Positions 39,561-49,137 of a stretch of 55,490 nucleotides of DNA are shown piece after piece; within the stretch, counting starts at the first letter, position 1; every line of letters starts with the position of its first letter. The notes beneath the pieces were generated by a model that was given only the letters and a program-made list of their open reading frames with translations, searched no databases and was not told where the DNA came from. Position numbers and translations under genes: made by a program. This DNA is from a virus. Location of the stretch: the IMG/VR virus record IMGVR_UViG_3300037807_000763, positions 1 through 55,490 of that record, one strand, 5' to 3'.

Positions 39561-39963
39561 AGTCTTTATTTTCCATTATTTGTTTTACATGTTCTTTTAA
39601 TTCTTCAACACTAGTTGCCACAGCACGACCACTACGACTGAGCATGATGTTAAAGTTTCCTGTCAGGCCTTCACAATAATAAATGATGGGTGTATTAACT
39701 GCAAATGAATAGCCAGCTTCAAATATTGTTCCCAAATCTTTATCTCTAGTATTACATACAACAAATTTTGCGTGTTCTATTGCTTTGACATTCCCACGAA
39801 AAACCTCTTCTTGTTCTTGACTTGTTGCATTTCTCTTAACAACAATTTCATCTTTGGGAGAAAAGTAATTAACATCTAATTCATCAAGAACATCTTTAAT
39901 ATTTTCTAGATCTTGGGCTTGATTTGGATTGAACCATCCACTTGCGATATAACAATCGTACAT
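39529..39963 (-). CDS. Nucleoside 2-deoxyribosyltransferase-like protein
   Basis: 144 residues with the pattern of nucleoside 2-deoxyribosyltransferases: YIASGWFNPNQAQDLEN at the N-terminus, AKFVVCNTRDKDLGTIFEAGYSFA with the conserved GTxxExGYA segment, and TPIIYYCEG. Such enzymes exchange bases between deoxynucleosides or hydrolyse dNMPs. A strong AAGGAG site precedes the ATG. Confidence 0.8.
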   Translation of the reverse strand: MYDCYIASGWFNPNQAQDLENIKDVLDELDVNYFSPKDEIVVKRNATSQEQEEVFRGNVKAIEHAKFVVCNTRDKDLGTIFEAGYSFAVNTPIIYYCEGLTGNFNIMLSRSGRAVATSVEELKEHVKQIMENKDYEKEYIGHVE

Positions 39964-40011
39964 TTTTACAACTCCTTTATTTTGTAACCATTTAATAATA
40001 TATATAGTATT

Positions 40012-40108
40012 GATCAGTCAAAAATTGATTTATATCATAACCACTTATTTTAGGTAGTTGATATGATATATGAATATCCATTTTTGAATAACCAGCTGCC
40101 TGTCCGCT
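40012..40108 (-). promoter_or_regulatory. Structured gap with candidate promoter
   Basis: The 163-base gap contains TTGACT (40016-40021) followed, 15-17 bases on, by TATTAT/TTATTA, a plausible sigma70-type promoter for 39963 and its neighbours. Imperfect inverted repeats (CAAAAAT, 40019-40025, with ATTTTTG, 40080-40086, and ATATCA/TGATAT inside) could form a hairpin after the RNR gene. No coding frame is visible. Confidence 0.35.
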
Positions 40109-40126
40109 TGTCTTACTGTTCAAAAT

Positions 40127-42139
40127 TTAATTTGAATATTCTTGGTCATCATTGTCACCTGTAATAGGAACTAACTCGCAAACATCATTGTTACAAAATT
40201 TTTCAACGTCTGCTTCTTCATTTTTGATAGTACCAAGTGTTAATTTCTTTAATCTCTTTAACATCTTATTATACAGTTTCTCATCAATTGATTCGTAAGG
40301 CATTTGTTTATATGCACCAAGTTCATGTCTAGGGAGAAGTGAAATACCCTTAAGGTGGTATTGATAGTAATTTAATGCGTGGGGAATTTGTTCTGTCTCT
40401 GTTTTGGGATCAAAAGTTACAGTACAACTTACCTGATTGTCAGCCCAATGTCTTTGCATGAAAGCTGCTAAATTAAATTGCTCCCATATAGTTAGTTCTT
40501 TTACAGTTCGTATTCCTTCACCGACATCTACAGGTACTTCAACAACAACTGTATTATCTTCACTGCCAAATGCTGGTTCGATATGATAGTTTGCTTTCTT
40601 TAAGGGCTCAATTAGTTCAGAGTACTTAGATAATCTCATTCTCCTAATATAAAATCTGCTTTCTGGGTAATGGATTCCAGGTGTTGCTCCTACTAATAAG
40701 CTTACAGTTCCACTTGGTTTCACGGAGCTCAACTTTATACTGCGAGGTACTGCAAACCAATCTGAATACATTTTGTCCCATTTTGTGAGTTCATCATAAC
40801 CCTCTTCACACCACTCTCTTAAAGTGTTTAGACCTTTGCTAGTAATGAATTGTGCTATACCACTCATAGATGTGCCAATTCTTCGATTACGCAACATTAC
40901 TCTATTTGTTTCTGGCCAGTGTGTTTTTCCTAATGTAACTGTTTTTGCATAAAGATATGCATACTTTAATGTCTTCTTGTAATCTTCTAAGTCTGCATGA
41001 TTATGTGGAAATGTTTCAACAAGACAACATAGCTCGTAGCTTTCAAGTGACTGCTCAAGGCATGGGTTACCACCTGCTACTCTATGATCTTTATTATCTT
41101 TGCCATTTTTCATTCGTGAGTAACCACGCATGTTTTCTAACCAAGCAAATCCTGGCTCACCATTATCTGCAATTCTTTTTGATGCCTCAGTATAGTCCAT
41201 ACCAAGCTCAGCAAATATAGAATTATTAGATGTCCAGCCATATTCTTCCCTATGTGGATTTTTCTTGTAGTTCTTTAGGTCTAGATATTCTTCTGATTTT
41301 GGATCTCCGAACACAATTTCCGCAGTTCTTCTCACATTTCCAGCCACTACGCACTTACCTATCAAATTCATAATATCAACAATGGTAGTTACTGTAATGG
41401 GTGCGTCTGTATTACTTTCTAGTATTTTTGTTACTCCAGCATGCACTTCTTTGAGAGGTTCATGACCGCTTGATAAGCCACCAAAACCTTTAATAGGCTC
41501 TCCTGGACCTCTGATTAAATCATAATCAAATGTTATTGAAGCTGTGCCATGGAAATATGAGTCGATTAGCATACCCACAGACTCTACCCATCCTTCACGT
41601 GTGTCTGGTATTTTATAGACTAAGTTGTTTTTATCTTTTTTAGCACCCTTTACTATGATTTCACCCGCACCCTTAGTATCAAATCCAACGCCTACACCAA
41701 CCATCGAGGCATCCATCAGGAATGTAAAAGGTTTTGATGAATCTTCTTTAATTGTTTTAGTAGAAACAAATGCGCAATTATTAAGTGCAGCATATAATCC
41801 ACGTTCTTCAGTGATTGCAGTGCCCATAGCCCATAAGCCCCTACCAGGAGGAAGAAATTTCATATTAAATATTCTATCATACATTTCTTGCGCTGATCGT
41901 TGGGCTTGCCATGCATTCCATCCAAGTTGATAAGAATCAATATGTTTTTTCTGCATTGTGTAAGTGCCCTCTACAACCCGCTTTACTGTTTCCCACCATC
42001 TCTCATTTTTACCATCTGGCTTAACACGAGAATATGTTCTCATATACACTAGCTCACCAAGACCGTTAAATCCCCATGGTGGCTTTTTTCGTTTGTATTT
42101 ATTTATAAATGCGTCTGATAGTGTAAAAGTTTGCTGCAT
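40127..42139 (-). CDS. nrdJ: Adenosylcobalamin-dependent ribonucleoside-triphosphate reductase (class II)
   Basis: 670 residues of the monomeric class II reductase type known from Lactobacillus leichmannii RTPR. It reduces NTPs to dNTPs using adenosylcobalamin as the radical source. Key cysteines: NNCAF (122), NPCLEQSLESYELCC (360 and 371, spaced by 11 as in RTPR C408/C419) and a C-terminal FCNNDVC redox pair spaced by five. No radical-tyrosine subunit is needed. It depends on B12, which the host must supply, and relates to the CobS/CobT-like pair elsewhere in the window. AAAGGA precedes the ATG. Confidence 0.93.
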   Translation of the reverse strand: MQQTFTLSDAFINKYKRKKPPWGFNGLGELVYMRTYSRVKPDGKNERWWETVKRVVEGTYTMQKKHIDSYQLGWNAWQAQRSAQEMYDRIFNMKFLPPGRGLWAMGTAITEERGLYAALNNCAFVSTKTIKEDSSKPFTFLMDASMVGVGVGFDTKGAGEIIVKGAKKDKNNLVYKIPDTREGWVESVGMLIDSYFHGTASITFDYDLIRGPGEPIKGFGGLSSGHEPLKEVHAGVTKILESNTDAPITVTTIVDIMNLIGKCVVAGNVRRTAEIVFGDPKSEEYLDLKNYKKNPHREEYGWTSNNSIFAELGMDYTEASKRIADNGEPGFAWLENMRGYSRMKNGKDNKDHRVAGGNPCLEQSLESYELCCLVETFPHNHADLEDYKKTLKYAYLYAKTVTLGKTHWPETNRVMLRNRRIGTSMSGIAQFITSKGLNTLREWCEEGYDELTKWDKMYSDWFAVPRSIKLSSVKPSGTVSLLVGATPGIHYPESRFYIRRMRLSKYSELIEPLKKANYHIEPAFGSEDNTVVVEVPVDVGEGIRTVKELTIWEQFNLAAFMQRHWADNQVSCTVTFDPKTETEQIPHALNYYQYHLKGISLLPRHELGAYKQMPYESIDEKLYNKMLKRLKKLTLGTIKNEEADVEKFCNNDVCELVPITGDNDDQEYSN

Positions 42140-42168
42140 AAAATGTCCTTTTATTATTTACTAAATTG

Positions 42169-42201
42169 AGTATGTCGTAATACTAAATAGTAAGACATAC
42201 T
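42169..42201 (-). terminator. Hairpin after helicase gene, weak terminator or attenuator
   Basis: An 8-bp perfect stem AGTATGTC (42169-42176) with GACATACT (42194-42201), plus an inner TACT/AGTA pairing. It overlaps the helicase stop and sits before the ribosome-binding site of the RNR gene. No U-run follows, so attenuation or mRNA processing is as likely as termination. Confidence 0.4.
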
Positions 42202-43570
42202 AATTTGTTGGTTTAAAGTCATCATACTTTTTAGCTAATAATTTTCTAGTATACTCGTTTCCGTTATCTTGTTTCTTTTGCTCTACAATCCCATTTGATG
42301 AAGATGAATCAAAAATATCAAGTTTGCCAATTGATGTATTCATCATAGTAGGGAATGTCATTCCATCAGGACCAAATCTGTTTTTAATAACATGTACACG
42401 TCCTGTATTTGCGATCTTGTCCTCAATCTTTCTTGATAGAGACATTACAAAATCAGCAGTCATGATTTTTGAATACGATTCTGCAATTTTTTCTGCACCG
42501 ATTATGTCATCTTCCAAACTTGATCTGTTGGACTGGCTGGCCGTCCAAATAGGTATCTGGAATTCTCCGCTTAGTCCCCTTAAGTCTTCATAGATATTAC
42601 CCAATGCATGTCTAACTGCTATGTCTTGCTTACCTACATCTCTTAAAAGATCTGCATAGTCAACTAGAATAAGATCAGGCTCATGCCCTAATAACTCCAC
42701 TGTTTTTAAATGTGTGTGTATTGTTTGAACAGTTGCGCCCCTTGTTGGAAAGTACTTAATGAGTAAATTACCATTGCATTCTTTTTCAATAATAGCTTTA
42801 ATAGCATCTTTATTATCTTTGATATTTGCAACTGGTACTTCTGAAAATATAGTTGCATATCTTAAACCCACGTAAGCTTCATTGAGCTCTAGTGTGTAAT
42901 GTATAACATTTTTTCCTTGCTTAAGTGCATTAACACCTAATGCTTGGAGGAACCAACTCTTTCCGATACCAGAAGGTGCAACAACAACACCCATCTCACC
43001 ACCTGCTAGACCACCGTCCATGATAGTATCAATTGGTTCCCATGTTGTTGCAATAGTCTCTCTATTAATGTTTTCTAAAATAGAGTCAAATTCTTTTATG
43101 TATTCTAAGCCAATATCTCTATGTGTTCCAGCACGCATAGCATCATCAACGATCCTTTTTATCTCATCGTACTCTCCCATCTGTAGTAGATCTACAGATT
43201 TAATAATTGCTGCTTTTAGTTGTTGGTTTTTAGCAAAGGTTAGTGTCTCATTCTTAACAAATTCTAAATCAGGTGCTTCAATGTTTTTAGTAACTTCTCT
43301 TAATTCATCAATGATAGAGTCTCTTAGTAACTGTGTTGAAACTTCGTTTACTTTGATTTTTAAAGCAGCTAATGTAGGCGTAACTTTGTATTCATAATAG
43401 TATGCTTTAATCTGCCTCACAAGCCATTGTTTGGCTTCAGTATCTAGCAGTTCTGGTTGAACTAGATCATATATTGTTACTGCAAATTGTTGATCTGTTA
43501 GTAGGCATGTTATTATTTTTGTTTGAAATACCGACCCATATTTTGTTAATGTATCATTTATTGGAGTCAT
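42200..43570 (-). CDS. DnaB/gp41-like replicative helicase
   Basis: 456 residues. The N-terminal 150 are helical, as in DnaB-type proteins. The RecA-like motor has Walker A APSGIGKSWF (198-207), LELN after the first strand and Walker B DLILVDYADLL near 285. TASQSNRSS and a late VIKNRFGPDG segment are typical of DnaB-like helicases, in which the RNRFG arginine acts across the ring. It would unwind DNA for the DnaE polymerase. No primase is visible in this window. Confidence 0.9.
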   Translation of the reverse strand: MTPINDTLTKYGSVFQTKIITCLLTDQQFAVTIYDLVQPELLDTEAKQWLVRQIKAYYYEYKVTPTLAALKIKVNEVSTQLLRDSIIDELREVTKNIEAPDLEFVKNETLTFAKNQQLKAAIIKSVDLLQMGEYDEIKRIVDDAMRAGTHRDIGLEYIKEFDSILENINRETIATTWEPIDTIMDGGLAGGEMGVVVAPSGIGKSWFLQALGVNALKQGKNVIHYTLELNEAYVGLRYATIFSEVPVANIKDNKDAIKAIIEKECNGNLLIKYFPTRGATVQTIHTHLKTVELLGHEPDLILVDYADLLRDVGKQDIAVRHALGNIYEDLRGLSGEFQIPIWTASQSNRSSLEDDIIGAEKIAESYSKIMTADFVMSLSRKIEDKIANTGRVHVIKNRFGPDGMTFPTMMNTSIGKLDIFDSSSSNGIVEQKKQDNGNEYTRKLLAKKYDDFKPTN

Positions 43571-44573
43571 TTTCTAATATCAATTCCAGTTTATTAAAAC
43601 TTGATTGTAACCAAACATCAGGATTTCTTATTGCTTGATTGATTGTATCCTCTAGAAACATTGAATGTAACTTATATTTTACTAAACGATTTGTGCTATT
43701 ACTAACAATATCCTGGATTAGTAGTTTTGTGCTTCCAGGAATATCAACGTCTTTAAGTTGCATTAATTTATAGTTTCTCTCTAGTAGTTCTTTATGTTCT
43801 GTGAGTTGTGTAACGTTCATGAACTCATCAAAGTCACTTACTGGATTATTGCTTAGAAATGGGAACTTCTTTCTTATAGTTTTCAATCCCATACCCTTGA
43901 TACCATTAATGTTGTCAGATTTATCTCCATCTATTATTCTATAGTAGACAAAATTCTCTGTTAAGATTTCGAAATCTTCTTCTAGTCTTTCCTTTGTGAG
44001 CATTACTTTTTTTGTAGGAGACCAAACTTGGACTCTATCACTTGCCATCTGATAGAAATCTTTATCAGTACTCATAATTGTAACTTTAGATTTGTTTAGT
44101 ACTTGATTAGTTATGTATGCAATTGTATCATCTGCTTCAATATTTTCTATAGAAAGTACTGTTACTGGTAGATACTTTAAGTATGTAACTAATCTTTCAA
44201 GCTGGTGTCTCATATTCTCTGATTCATTTTCATCAGATAGACCTTCTATTCTGTTGGGCCTTTTAATTGGTTTACGTTGACCCTTATAATCAGGGAATAT
44301 TTTTCTTCTTTTAACAGAGCCACCCTTTCCATCAAACGTGATTATACACCTTGTAGGTTGAACTGTTCTTATTGCTAAAGCAATTGTTTGTAAGAATCCG
44401 ACGATTCCCCCAATGTGTTGTCCATCTGCATTAGTTGCAGGTGATGCTGCCCATGCTCTAATAAAATTATTTAATCCATCAATTATTAGAACATTGTCAT
44501 TGAGATTGTTCTTATCATACACACCTTTTTTTAGTTGTGATAAGATTTCCTGATAACGTTTACGCATCTTCAT
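43554..44573 (-). CDS. 5'-3' exonuclease / flap nuclease (T4 RNase H-like)
   Basis: 339 residues of the FEN family. N-terminal VLIIDGLNNFIRAWAA has the first metal ligand, FDGKGGSVKRRKIFPDYKG the helical-arch region, IEADDTIAYI the DD pair, MSTDKDFYQM the second metal ligands and GDKSDNINGIKGMGLKT the H3TH motif that grips DNA. It removes RNA primers and flaps. The start overlaps the 3' end of the recombinase gene by 14 bases. Confidence 0.92.
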   Translation of the reverse strand: MKMRKRYQEILSQLKKGVYDKNNLNDNVLIIDGLNNFIRAWAASPATNADGQHIGGIVGFLQTIALAIRTVQPTRCIITFDGKGGSVKRRKIFPDYKGQRKPIKRPNRIEGLSDENESENMRHQLERLVTYLKYLPVTVLSIENIEADDTIAYITNQVLNKSKVTIMSTDKDFYQMASDRVQVWSPTKKVMLTKERLEEDFEILTENFVYYRIIDGDKSDNINGIKGMGLKTIRKKFPFLSNNPVSDFDEFMNVTQLTEHKELLERNYKLMQLKDVDIPGSTKLLIQDIVSNSTNRLVKYKLHSMFLEDTINQAIRNPDVWLQSSFNKLELILENDSNK

Positions 44574-45663
44574 TCATGATTTCATCTGTGAATTCTACAT
44601 CGTCAATTCCTCGTCTATCTTCATAAGCCAATATTGTTTCATCACAAATCTTTTTATATAGATAGTCCTTTAAACCATCTCGGTCTTCAAGTAATGCCTT
44701 AAAGTCCTTAGAAAGAAACTTAATCTCTTCACCATTGAAATTAATTGTATACCATGCGCCTTTAATCGTAGCAACTTTAATATCTTTCAATGTTTGAAGC
44801 CAACTGCCTGCATCATCAAGACCTCTGTCAAAATACATATCAAAATCTGATACTCTCATTGGTGGCCCAAGTCTGTTTTTAATAATTTGTGCTCTACACT
44901 TTACACCAATTACGTTTGTATCTTTGTCTTTAATCATTCCCATATTTTTTAATCGAATACGGGTTGATGAATGAAAGGGTAAAGCTAATCCTCCACTAGT
45001 AGTATACTGGTCACCGAACATGACACCAAGCTTTTGTCTTAATTGTTGGGTAAATACTAATGTTATCTTATGTCTACCAATCATTTGAGTAAGCTTTCTC
45101 ATTGCTTTTGATATGATTATTGCCTTCCCAGTTGACCAACCATCTTTGTCATAGTCTGATGACATTTCTAATTTTGTGGATGCTGCAGCTAAACTATCAA
45201 TGAGTATTGTAACGTATTTATCCTTATCTGTTTCCCTAACCTTAATAACTATGTCTTCAATAGCTTGAAATATATCTTCCACAGTTTCTAAATGCAAATA
45301 AAGAATATTACTTACATCTGCACCAATTGCTTGCAAAAACTCTCTGCTTACTGATGTTTCTGTATCAATGTATACCGCAATTCCACCTTTTTTCTGTGTC
45401 TCTGAAAGTATGTGGGCACCAAGTAATGACTTACCCGTTGAGGATAATCCATTAATCTCTGTTATTCTTCCCACAGCAATTCCACCATTGGGACGATTCG
45501 ATATCGACAGATCTAAAAGGGCAGATCCTGTCGATATAAAATCGTCAATGTCAGTAGGTGTATGATCAGTTCCATCTAAAAAGAATGCTACTTTTTGCCC
45601 TTTTATTTTAGAATTTAGACTTTCAGCTAAATCGTTAGCTAAGACATCGCGTCTATCGCTCAT
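44560..45663 (-). CDS. RecA/UvsX-like recombinase
   Basis: 367 residues of the RecA family. Walker A NGLSSTGKSLL (71-81), the EINGL strand before it, catalytic YIDTETS, Walker B VTILIDSLAAAS and the DNA-binding/loop region FTQQLRQKLGVMFGDQYTTSG. Promotes strand exchange in recombination-dependent replication. The C-terminal 70 residues differ from E. coli RecA. It is preceded by AGGAGG close to the ATG and follows the SSB gene. Confidence 0.93.
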   Translation of the reverse strand: MSDRRDVLANDLAESLNSKIKGQKVAFFLDGTDHTPTDIDDFISTGSALLDLSISNRPNGGIAVGRITEINGLSSTGKSLLGAHILSETQKKGGIAVYIDTETSVSREFLQAIGADVSNILYLHLETVEDIFQAIEDIVIKVRETDKDKYVTILIDSLAAASTKLEMSSDYDKDGWSTGKAIIISKAMRKLTQMIGRHKITLVFTQQLRQKLGVMFGDQYTTSGGLALPFHSSTRIRLKNMGMIKDKDTNVIGVKCRAQIIKNRLGPPMRVSDFDMYFDRGLDDAGSWLQTLKDIKVATIKGAWYTINFNGEEIKFLSKDFKALLEDRDGLKDYLYKKICDETILAYEDRRGIDDVEFTDEIMNEDA

Positions 45664-45683
45664 AAAACCTCCTGTTGTGTTAT

Positions 45684-46436
45684 TTAGTTATTGAATAGAT
45701 CGTCAAAGGCTTTTGAAACATCTTCTGTCTCAGTAGCTTTAACTACATTCTTGGTTGGATCTGTTGTTTGCTCATCCTTTACTTCATTGTCTTGTGATAA
45801 CCAAGTTTCAAGTGCACCTTGCAAATCCTCATAACTCATTTCCTGATAAATATCAGTAATTTTCTTTTGAGTATCTTTCACAACTTTCATCACGTCAGGA
45901 TTCTCCGTCAATGCTGTCTGGTTTGGCTTGACACGAATAGTTGTACTTGGAAATGCTCTTCCTGTTTCTTCACTTGTTTTGAATTCAACAACAATATCAC
46001 GTCCTTTTACTGGATCAGTAATGTCACCATAGTCAGGATCTGAAATAACTGAAAGTAGCTCTTGATAAACCATTTTACCAAATCCCCAGAACTTAACACC
46101 TTCATGTTCTTCACCTCGTACAATAACAGGGGCGTATGTGCGCATTTTGGCTTCGATCTTTCTTCCTAACTTATAGTCTTCTTTGTTCCCTGAAGTCTTT
46201 AGCTTAACTGCAAATTCTTCAATTGGGTCAGGACGACCAAATGATACTGGTGATAGATAATGCTTATCTCCCATATCATAATGAAAGTACAATTCAATAA
46301 ATGGGTTATCCTTATTGAATTTGTAAGGGACAATTCTAACTTGAGTGTTGCCTGGTCCTGGTTTCCAAAGTGATGATGTTCTATTGTTTGTTTGTTGTAA
46401 CTGATTGAGTTTGTTTTTTATGACACTAATGTCCAT
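45684..46436 (-). CDS. Single-stranded DNA-binding protein (gp32-like)
   Basis: 250 residues. N-terminal KNKLNQLQQTNNRTSSLWKP is a gp32-like lead-in, followed by an OB-fold core (VRIVPYKFNKDNPFIELYFH, VKFWGFGKMVYQELL, RPDPIEEFAVK). The C-terminal 60 residues end in an acidic tail with DVSKAFDDLFNN, which in gp32 binds partner proteins. No zinc-binding Cys/His set is seen. Position beside the recombinase and helicase supports the role. Confidence 0.88.
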   Translation of the reverse strand: MDISVIKNKLNQLQQTNNRTSSLWKPGPGNTQVRIVPYKFNKDNPFIELYFHYDMGDKHYLSPVSFGRPDPIEEFAVKLKTSGNKEDYKLGRKIEAKMRTYAPVIVRGEEHEGVKFWGFGKMVYQELLSVISDPDYGDITDPVKGRDIVVEFKTSEETGRAFPSTTIRVKPNQTALTENPDVMKVVKDTQKKITDIYQEMSYEDLQGALETWLSQDNEVKDEQTTDPTKNVVKATETEDVSKAFDDLFNN

Positions 46437-46449
46437 AACTATTTCTCCA

Positions 46450-46474
46450 TTTGTTATTTGTTATTTGTTATTTG
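46450..46474. repeat. Short tandem repeat (TTTGTTA)
   Basis: Three and a half copies of a 7-base unit immediately upstream of the SSB ribosome-binding site, on the minus-strand leader. It may set leader length or be simply slippage-prone sequence. Confidence 0.6.
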
Positions 46475-46526
46475 CTTCATAAATATATATATAAGTAAAA
46501 CTTGAAAATGTTCTTTTTTTTGCTTA

Positions 46527-46560
46527 AAAACCCCAGTATTTTATCTTATACCAGGGTTTA
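46527..46560 (-). terminator. Intrinsic terminator
   Basis: On the minus strand AAACCC pairs with GGGTTT around an inner GTAT/ATAC, followed by TTTTTAAGC. It lies between the small helical gene at 46628 and the SSB gene, so the structural-side genes end here and SSB starts anew, probably from the AT-rich TATATATA region just downstream. Confidence 0.65.
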
Positions 46561-46627
46561 GGGAGGGGTAAACTTAGTTTTTAATTTGTTATACTAGTCC
46601 AAGGGTTTGCTAGTTACATTTGCCCGA

Positions 46628-46822
46628 TTAGTTAATTTGTTTAAATAGCTTTTTAAGTTCACCAAAAAAAGCTTGATATGCTGCTACTGTTTTTCCGAAT
46701 TGTCTATTAACTACTTTGGATTCTGATGTAGATACGGCATGTGCTAATCTAGAAAATTTTCTTCCCATAGTAGCAAATTCGTCCATTAAATCTTTTATGT
46801 CTCGTTTTGTATTATCATCCAC
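46628..46822 (-). CDS. Small helical protein, start uncertain, upstream in-frame stop
   Basis: A 64-residue frame from the GTG at 46822, helical and basic at the end (AYQAFFGELKKLFKQ). The best ribosome-binding site (AAGG, eight bases before an ATG at 46870) is upstream in the same frame, but a TAA at 46835-46837 interrupts after 11 codons (KFRKNTRKLD then stop). Either the GTG is used, or the gene is broken, or the stop is read through. Function unknown. Confidence 0.45.
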   Translation of the reverse strand: MDDNTKRDIKDLMDEFATMGRKFSRLAHAVSTSESKVVNRQFGKTVAAYQAFFGELKKLFKQIN

Positions 46823-46907
46823 TAGAAGTTCTTCTTAATCCAGCTTTCTTGTATTTTTTCTAAATTTCATAATTTTTTCCTTAAGTTAATCTAATCTTAA
46901 ATAAATA

Positions 46908-47297
46908 TTAGCAATTAATAATTTTATAAAGTTTTGTTTTGACAATATTAAGACCCTGATCATTAGTTAACAGTAGACTATTTTGATATAAGTTCCAGTC
47001 TATTGGAAATGATTTGTCTAACATACCTCCATTATTTTCACGTATTGCTTCATTAAGAGCATTAATTGTGTATAGTGTGTTAGTCTCTTTCTTGCGATGA
47101 ATCGCCATTGTCTTGCTATTCTGAATAAAGTCTTTAGTTTTCTCAACATTATATGTACAGATTAATGAATTACTTTCATCTACATTTTCAAATACATAAA
47201 TCTTGTTAAATACTATATCAGACACACTTATGATTAATTCTGTTACGTCATTAAAATCACTTTTTGTGCAGAAAGTACACAATAATTGGGTTTTCAT
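46908..47297 (-). CDS. Hypothetical protein, 129 residues
   Basis: A mixed alpha/beta protein (LLCTFCTKSDFNDVTELII at the start, IHRKKETNTLYTINALNEAI later) with no recognised motif. The early FCTK cysteine is not part of a ribbon. It starts just before the virion-like gene at 47299 ends its leader, and is probably operonic with it. Confidence 0.6.
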   Translation of the reverse strand: MKTQLLCTFCTKSDFNDVTELIISVSDIVFNKIYVFENVDESNSLICTYNVEKTKDFIQNSKTMAIHRKKETNTLYTINALNEAIRENNGGMLDKSFPIDWNLYQNSLLLTNDQGLNIVKTKLYKIINC

Positions 47298-47298
47298 T

Positions 47299-49137
47299 TT
47301 ATTTCTCTACCTTACTTATCAAGCCGTTTTCACCGTGATCATAATATGTACCGCCTTGTATAATTTCGCCATTTTTGTCTGTTTTAACCTTGACTGAGGA
47401 TTTTTCGCTAATGACAAAATCGCCATAATGGTGTTCGTCCTCATCAACTGTTATAATAACACCTGATTCTCTGTGTTTAACATCACCGTAAAGAAAGCCT
47501 ACTAGTATATCTTTCGCCATTTCTATAATTTCCCTTTGTATATGATACTTGTACTCCCGATAAGCAATTTCCTTCAATAGTGCTAATCGATTGCTTTCAC
47601 TATCTGATACTTTTGGATGTTTTTCAATATACTTATTTATTGATTTTTCCATTTTGGCAAGTATATCTGCTCCAAATGGTGGATCTGGTAAATCATCAGA
47701 AGATGCTAGATCTTGAATTTTATCAATGTTTTCTCTATGTTTTTCGGGAACTTTATCTCTATCAATTTTATGAATAGAATTTTTTGCCATTGTTTTAATG
47801 TAATCTTCTACATATTTCCTATCTTCTTTGGGAAGTTTATTTATTAAATTTTTCAAAAGTTCAATATTAGAAGTTGCTGCTCCCTGAATTTTAGATCCCT
47901 TTTTTGTAGACTTTACTGAGATGCCTCGAAAGGCAATTATCTTTGGATCAGCGTTGTCTTCTTTCATAATAATGTCTGCAATCGGATATGAAGGATCAGA
48001 AGGTAAATAAACTTCTTTCCCTTGCGCTAATAAGCCTAAGTAAACAGATATTTCGCCGTAATTCTTGAGAACCTCACTAGCTTCTGCTTCTGAGTATGAT
48101 GCTACAGTAGCATGAAAGTCTGAGTATGCTTTAGCGATTTTTTCTTGATCAATTGGAGTTTCATTGAAGGCTTCTACTGCTTTACTATTATACTCTGTCC
48201 ATGCTTTTTTTGTTTCATTGCTTGTGCTGGACATGATATTATCGTTAACATCACTTAGACAGTTTATTGCTGCACCTCTTGTATCCAAGTTACCGTCTTT
48301 ATCAAAAAGTCCATGATCTACAACATCCACATTAATATCCTCGCCATCAGCATTTTTGCCAATTTTGAGTGTTTTTTTCTTAAGTTTGTCATCTCCGCTT
48401 TTCAAAATAGTCTGGGGCTTAAAGGATACTGGTTTGTGATTAAACGGCGGCATAATACCCTTCATTATACCATGTGACCTAGATCGAAATGCTAAGTCAA
48501 TTCCATCAATTTTGTTTATTTTATCTGCATTCTCCCAAAAAAAATCTTTTATATCTCTATTAGATACACCAGGAATTTCCATCTTGACCTGTGATTCGTC
48601 TACGTAAAAGTTACCTGATACTGGTGTCATAGAAATTGCTGAATTAGAAATTAGATGCTTTTCTTCTTCAGTTAATTCACTGGCATCTAACCTGCCGTTC
48701 ATCACAAGGTATAACTTTGCTATCGCATATTTTGAATCTGAATTTTTTGCTTTGCTTTTTTTATATTTAGCTAAAGATTTCTGTATTTCTTCTTCTTGCG
48801 CATCTGATATTTGTGTTTTCTGTTCTTCTTCAGCAAACTCCTCAGCACCTTTTGTGTAAATAATACTTGATCTATTTGATGAATAGGTTTCCCCATCTTG
48901 AGCCTTCTCTTTAGCTTTTTCCAAAGTGTCACCTATAACATCAGCACTGGGTTTGTCCTTTTTCTCTTCTTTGCCTTCGTTATACAACACTTTACCTACT
49001 ACATCTACATCTAAAAATTTCCTTAATTCTTCAGCGATTAAAAACTTATGGTAATCATTGTCTAAACTCACCATCCCATCATGTGTCTTATACGATACTT
49101 CATTTATTGCATTACTTATAACTTTTTTTAAGTCCAT
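47299..49137 (-). CDS. Large hypothetical protein, possible internal virion protein
   Basis: 612 residues of unknown family. The N-terminus MDLKKVISNAINEV is a short amphipathic helix with I-N-E, resembling gp21-type prohead protease sites. Residues about 55-140 are charged and disordered; the rest mixes helices and strands, with HHYGDFVISEK near the C-terminus. A GAGAGG site precedes the ATG, which overlaps the polymerase-like gene by 26 bases. A packaged or scaffold role is my inference from the N-terminus and neighbours. Confidence 0.55.
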   Translation of the reverse strand: MDLKKVISNAINEVSYKTHDGMVSLDNDYHKFLIAEELRKFLDVDVVGKVLYNEGKEEKKDKPSADVIGDTLEKAKEKAQDGETYSSNRSSIIYTKGAEEFAEEEQKTQISDAQEEEIQKSLAKYKKSKAKNSDSKYAIAKLYLVMNGRLDASELTEEEKHLISNSAISMTPVSGNFYVDESQVKMEIPGVSNRDIKDFFWENADKINKIDGIDLAFRSRSHGIMKGIMPPFNHKPVSFKPQTILKSGDDKLKKKTLKIGKNADGEDINVDVVDHGLFDKDGNLDTRGAAINCLSDVNDNIMSSTSNETKKAWTEYNSKAVEAFNETPIDQEKIAKAYSDFHATVASYSEAEASEVLKNYGEISVYLGLLAQGKEVYLPSDPSYPIADIIMKEDNADPKIIAFRGISVKSTKKGSKIQGAATSNIELLKNLINKLPKEDRKYVEDYIKTMAKNSIHKIDRDKVPEKHRENIDKIQDLASSDDLPDPPFGADILAKMEKSINKYIEKHPKVSDSESNRLALLKEIAYREYKYHIQREIIEMAKDILVGFLYGDVKHRESGVIITVDEDEHHYGDFVISEKSSVKVKTDKNGEIIQGGTYYDHGENGLISKVEK

